This document shows positions 32,344 to 35,024 of a stretch of DNA of 35,024 bases, in pieces. The notes under the pieces are model-generated. The model ran no database searches and was not told the origin of the DNA. It saw only the letters and a program-made list of their open reading frames with translations. The position numbers and the translations under genes are program-made. The stretch comes from Thermoprotei archaeon (GTDB lineage Archaea; Thermoproteota; Thermoprotei_A; Sulfolobales; Ignisphaeraceae), in the NCBI GenBank assembly GCA_003661775.1, contig QMWT01000003.1, positions 1-35,024 on the forward strand, written 5' to 3'. Positions within the stretch are counted from its first letter, which is position 1. Every line of letters starts with the position of its first letter.

Positions 32344-32420
32344 AGTAATCACAGGTCCTATAACTGAGATATCTCTACCTTGATAGGCATTTTGTAGGGA
32401 GACCCCGCCACATACAAGGA

Positions 32421-32433
32421 CTTAATATTTATC
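32421..32433 (+). promoter_or_regulatory. Promoter of the corrinoid protein gene
   Basis: cttaatatttatc is TATA-like. A start about 25-30 bases downstream would give a leader of about 65 bases before ATG 32519, long for this genome and containing a hairpin (32482-32507). Confidence 0.4.
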
Positions 32434-32481
32434 AAGTATACATATGTTGTCGGCGCCGCTACTCCGCGAAAGCATTGCGTG

Positions 32482-32507
32482 CCTACAAACAAGGAACGCT
32501 TCGTAGG
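32482..32507 (+). promoter_or_regulatory. Leader hairpin next to the corrinoid gene ribosome binding site
   Basis: CCTAC (32482-32486) pairs with GTAGG (32503-32507). After one mismatch, AA pairs with TT, leaving a 10-base loop. The GG of the 3' arm is also the start of the GGGTGA site (32506-32511), 7 bases before the ATG. Folding could therefore hide part of the binding site. Confidence 0.3.
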
Positions 32508-32518
32508 GTGAAATCTCT

Positions 32519-33193
32519 ATGAGTGATGACATTCTTGAAAAGGTAAGGGATAGTTTAGCTGACTTAGATTTGGAGAACACCCTAAGGTATGTAGAGGAAG
32601 CCCTGAACCAAGGAGTAGATGTTGTAGATATAATAATGAAAGGTCTTACAGAAGGTATGAAGATCGTTGGTGAAAGATTTGAAAGAGAAGAGTACTTCAT
32701 CGCAGAAGTCGTAGTGGCTGCAGAGATATTTAAAGAGGTTATGAACATGCTTAAGCCGAGGCTGTCCCAATCTAATAAAGGATTGAAACCTATAGGGAGA
32801 GTTATTATAGGAACTGTCTATGGTGATATACATGATATAGGGAAAAACCTTGTCGCAGCAGTTCTAGAAGCAAACAATTTTGAAGTTATTGATCTAGGTG
32901 TTGACGTGCCTCCGGAGAAGTTTGTCAAAGCTGTTGAAGAGTATCAACCGGATATACTAGGAATATCAGCGCTTTTAACAACAACCATGATGAACATAAA
33001 AAACGTTGTTGAAGCCCTTGAAAGAGAAGGTCTAAGAAACAAAGTGAAGATAATTGTTGGGGGGGCGCCTGTAACAGAGGAATTTGCAAGGAGCATAGGT
33101 GCTGATGCATATGCAGAGGATGCATTTAAAACCGTAGAGGTATGCAAAAGACTAATAGAAGAAAAGAGGAGGGGGTCTCAGCGTAAAACTTAG
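32519..33193 (+). CDS. Corrinoid (cobalamin-binding) methyl-carrier protein, MtbC/MtaC-like
   Basis: Carries a methyl group on a B12 cofactor between two methyltransferases. The 224 residues have a four-helix cap domain (1-90) and a Rossmann B12 domain with the lower-ligand motif Asp103-x-His105-x-x-Gly108 (GDIHDIGKN), then VIDLGVDVPPEKFV, GISALLTTTM and the GGAPVT loop. Length and layout match MtbC, MtaC and related demethylase carriers. It pairs in function with the URO-D protein upstream. A dedicated substrate methyltransferase (MtaB, MtbB or MttB type) and a corrinoid activase (RamA type) are not in the window. GGGTGA at 32506-32511 fixes the start. Confidence 0.92.
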   Translation: MSDDILEKVRDSLADLDLENTLRYVEEALNQGVDVVDIIMKGLTEGMKIVGERFEREEYFIAEVVVAAEIFKEVMNMLKPRLSQSNKGLKPIGRVIIGTVYGDIHDIGKNLVAAVLEANNFEVIDLGVDVPPEKFVKAVEEYQPDILGISALLTTTMMNIKNVVEALEREGLRNKVKIIVGGAPVTEEFARSIGADAYAEDAFKTVEVCKRLIEEKRRGSQRKT

Positions 33194-33319
33194 CACCTAT
33201 TATGCGTATCAAAGATCATTAAGCTAAGAAAGGGATTAATTCGGGAAATGCACTTTCACATAATATCGATATCGTGAACTCGAAGGTTATGGGATCGCAG
33301 AATCTCCTCATACATATAC

Positions 33320-33347
33320 GTCCTAGCAGTAGTACTATTGCTAGGAC
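33320..33347. repeat. 28-base near-perfect palindrome
   Basis: Starting GTCCTAGCA and ending TGCTAGGAC, the two 14-base halves are complementary at 13 of 14 positions; the exception is a G-T pair at 33329/33338. There is no unpaired centre (tagtacta is itself a palindrome). It lies in the spacer between the corrinoid gene and the nuclease gene. It could be a regulator-binding site, part of a terminator, or an end of a lost mobile element. Confidence 0.6.
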
Positions 33348-33481
33348 TCTCGAATACGTTGAAACCTCCTAGTTCTGAGGACAGAGAACATAATACTTAA
33401 TGCTCAACATCGTCATGCCTATGCTAACAACGGAATTAGATCTAGCGTGAGCTACGATGTTTGATTTCGATAACAAATGTT

Positions 33482-33489
33482 GTTTAAGC
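33482..33489 (+). promoter_or_regulatory. TATA-like box of the nuclease gene
   Basis: gtttaagc lies 21-28 bases before GTG 33510, the spacing expected for a leaderless mRNA. This favours GTG 33510 over ATG 33477, which lies upstream of the box. Confidence 0.35.
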
Positions 33490-33509
33490 TATTCTATCGC
33501 TGTTATGTA

Positions 33510-34211
33510 GTGGAAAGGTGGCATAGCTTGCGCAGTTCCGTAGAGCTCCTTAAGAAAGAGCTAGAGAAAGGCTTCGTAGTACAATCGCTAAACTTGATTC
33601 CAGGTCTCAGTGCTATAGTGTCTACTGCGGCTGAGCAAGGCTGTGCTGAAGATACTGGTAGAGGATTTGTGATCAAGAATAGAGCCTGCTTCGCAATGAT
33701 GCTATCGGCGATCGGGTTGAACCCGCTACACCTAGTCGACGTTATAGAGTGGCGCGAGTTTGAGGAGTTTGTAGCAGGAGTACTAAGTGCAAATAACATG
33801 AATGTTTACCGCAACATTAGGATCCGTGGACGTGGGAAGCACTACGAGGTGGACGTACTTGCCATATCAAACCGTGTAGGGCTTGTTGTCGAGTGCAAGT
33901 CGTGGAAGAAGGTTAGACACAGCTTAAGCGCTATCCGTAGCGTGGCAGCGAAACATCGCAATAGGGTCGAAGTGCTAGCCAAGCGCTGCTACAGCCTCAT
34001 ACATCAATTTAGGGAGATAAACCGTCCAAATTGCTTCGTACCTATTATCGTGTTGTTGAAGGATGTGGGTATACCTGTTGTAGATGGAGTTGCAGTGGTT
34101 TCTATATCCAAGCTTAACGACCTTGTGACGAACCTGGACTACTATATCAGCGAGCTAGGTATCGAGTGCATAGAGAATCTCTGTAAAAATAGGAAAACAA
34201 CCCTTCTCTAA
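33510..34211 (+). CDS. PD-(D/E)xK nuclease, restriction-endonuclease-like
   Basis: A 233-residue protein. Residues 80-135 carry a nuclease core of the restriction-endonuclease/Holliday-resolvase fold: helix with Glu84 and Glu86 (WREFEEFV), then EVDVLA with Asp115, then VVECKSW with Glu128 and Lys130, the D...ExK triad. The N-terminal 75 residues are a separate helical part, and the C-terminal 90 residues have a hydrophobic strand (FVPIIVLLKDVG) and SISKLNDLV as in Mrr-like domains. There is no methyltransferase or other partner intact beside it. It could be an orphan restriction or repair nuclease. The codons are less AT-rich than in the methyl-transfer genes, so the two may have arrived separately. 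Confidence 0.75.
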   Translation: MERWHSLRSSVELLKKELEKGFVVQSLNLIPGLSAIVSTAAEQGCAEDTGRGFVIKNRACFAMMLSAIGLNPLHLVDVIEWREFEEFVAGVLSANNMNVYRNIRIRGRGKHYEVDVLAISNRVGLVVECKSWKKVRHSLSAIRSVAAKHRNRVEVLAKRCYSLIHQFREINRPNCFVPIIVLLKDVGIPVVDGVAVVSISKLNDLVTNLDYYISELGIECIENLCKNRKTTLL

Positions 34212-34221
34212 GGACTATATA

Positions 34222-34634
34222 ATGATATGCCCACAGCGTGCGAAGAGGATCCCCGCTGATGAGTTGAGAAGTCATGCAAACAAGCTGAAGAATGTTGCCC
34301 CAGTACCTAGGTAACGTCAAAAAGCGGCGGTCGTTAAGAGCTACGAAGGTGATGTTCTCAGCGTTGTGATCGTTGACGAGAACGTTGAGCTGGTCAAGAA
34401 AACGGGAGCTTCTCACATGCTGAACCGCTCTCTCCACTGCTTGTTGTGCTCTTCATGGTTCTCGGCTCCAAGGTCGGGAAGAAATTTGTCTCGTTGTTCG
34501 AGTAGTTGGAGTCCATGCTTCAACTTCACTACAGCCGCGAACTGGAGGACTTTAAGCAATTCACCGTTATGAAGTACGAAGTCTATGGAAAACGCATTAT
34601 TATCAAGATGAAGGTAAGGTACGACTCTGCCTAG
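34222..34634 (+). pseudogene. Decayed gene downstream of the nuclease
   Basis: A protein-like reading starts near ATG 34222 (MICPQRAKRIPADELRSHA), hits TAA at 34312, continues in the same frame with VVKSYEGDVLSVVIVDENVE, and then shifts frame near 34446-34455 into VLFMVLGSKVGKKFV. After a TAG at 34503 it goes on with LHYSRELEDFKQFTVMKYEV to TAG 34632. Two stops and one frameshift in about 135 codons indicate a dead gene. I do not recognise the family. It follows the nuclease by only 10 bases, so it may have been its partner. Confidence 0.5.
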
Positions 34635-34949
34635 CCTTGACTGGGTCTACATCCCCCCAGTGCCAAGAATTCTTAACTCCTCCACGTTTCCCCAGCTATG
34701 TTCTGCTCCCTTCAAAACTCAATTGTGTGAACGGGGGAACAGATATGGCGAAAAACATGTTCTATCGAGTTAAGAAGTGCCAGGGATCATTACTATTTGG
34801 TTAAGGAGTTCCACGACCTGAGCTCTGGACGTAAGAGGTCTAGAAGCATGAGCAACCGCAAGGTTATAGAGCGGGTGCATGTACTTCTAGAGGATCTGAT
34901 CGAGGAGCAGCTCTCGAAGCTAATTGAATGCGCGAAGAATGGAGGGGTG
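34635..34949. other. Gene-poor stretch before tRNA-Leu
   Basis: A frame open from 34731 reads protein-like from about 34782 (RDHYYLVKEFHDLSSGRKRS, then VIERVHVLLEDLIEEQLSKL) but runs straight into the tRNA gene without a stop. It has no good start, so it is probably another remnant. Nothing else is supported here. Confidence 0.35.
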
Positions 34950-35024
34950 TGGTGCGGGGGGTGGGATTTGAACCCACGCAGGCCTACGCCATCGGGGCCT
35001 AAGCCCGACCCCTTTGACCTAGCT
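34950..35024 (-). tRNA. tRNA-Leu (anticodon TAG), 5' part outside the window
   Basis: Read on the minus strand: the anticodon arm TCGGG-CTTAGGC-CCCGA gives TAG (codon CTA). A long variable arm follows, as expected for Leu. The T arm is GTGGG-TTCAAAT-CCCAC, the acceptor 3' strand is CCCCCGC, the discriminator is A (34953) and CCA is encoded (34952-34950). The acceptor 5' strand and part of the D arm are cut off by the window edge. It borders the accessory region on the right. Confidence 0.92.

Larger units (their letters stand above)
33194..33509. other. Gene-poor spacer with palindrome and short broken frames
   Basis: Besides the 28-base palindrome (33320-33347), two short frames look protein-like: one reading about 28 codons from ATG 33288 (with HIRPSSSTIARTLEYVE) to a TAG near 33373, and one open from 33363 to TGA 33462 (with LRTENIILNAQHRHAYANNG). 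They overlap in different frames and could be parts of one frameshifted remnant. No RNA gene is evident. Confidence 0.35.

Noticed and set aside
34731..35024. Plus-strand frame open to the window edge
   Set aside because: It reads through a clear tRNA-Leu gene and has no credible start; at best a remnant before 34949.
1..35024. CRISPR array, insertion sequence or rRNA genes
   Set aside because: No regularly spaced direct repeats, no transposase motifs with inverted ends, and no rRNA-like stretch was seen on either strand.

Overview
The window looks like a stretch of chromosome from a hyperthermophilic member of the Thermoproteota (Crenarchaeota). Reverse gyrase implies a hyperthermophile. 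The archaeal signature genes are Alba, XPB2-type helicase, TFS, RNA polymerase subunits Rpo4/RpoF and Rpo11/RpoL, exosome Csl4, Dph2, aIF5A, Pus10, SRP54 and archaeal uL16/L21e. Start sites use GGTGA/GGAGG-type ribosome binding sites or short or absent leaders after TATA boxes, with many TTG and GTG starts. I cannot fix the order or genus from sequence alone.

Layout. 1-6000: the end of a THUMP-domain gene (-), valS (+), two small unrecognised genes that overlap tail to tail, an HD-domain phosphohydrolase (+), an RsmB/NSUN-type RNA cytosine-5 methyltransferase (-) and tRNA-Glu (-). 6000-15000: a predicted nucleotidyltransferase, then a genome-architecture block with reverse gyrase (-) between two Alba paralogs (+), then three unrecognised proteins and an XPB helicase. 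15050-18300: gatC-gatA-gatB (+), which amidates misacylated tRNA. 18380-22825 (-): a cluster read uL16/L10e, dph2, METTL5-like methylase, csl4, DUF2067-like, rpoL, a 123-residue unknown, tfs. 22885-29720 (-): a long cluster read aIF5A, srp54, pus10, L21e, rpoF, DUF655, ksgA, HemK-like, trmJ. These two clusters bring together transcription, ribosome assembly, rRNA/tRNA modification and translation factors, with short gaps or overlapping ends that suggest cotranscription.

The right end is different. Between tRNA-Asp (30352-30429) and tRNA-Leu (from 34950) lies an AT-richer, gene-poor stretch. It holds a URO-D-family methyltransferase, a corrinoid (B12-binding) protein, a stand-alone PD-(D/E)xK nuclease, at least two decayed reading frames and a 28-base palindrome. 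This is the accessory part of the window.

The most interesting signals outside the protein genes are candidate C/D box guide RNAs in intergenic gaps. The best one overlaps the stop codon of valS and has flanking complementary segments. A second sits between gatB and tfs, and a weaker third lies upstream of the THUMP gene. Several divergent gene pairs also appear to share one A/T element as a two-way promoter. No CRISPR array, insertion sequence with clear ends, or rRNA gene was seen.
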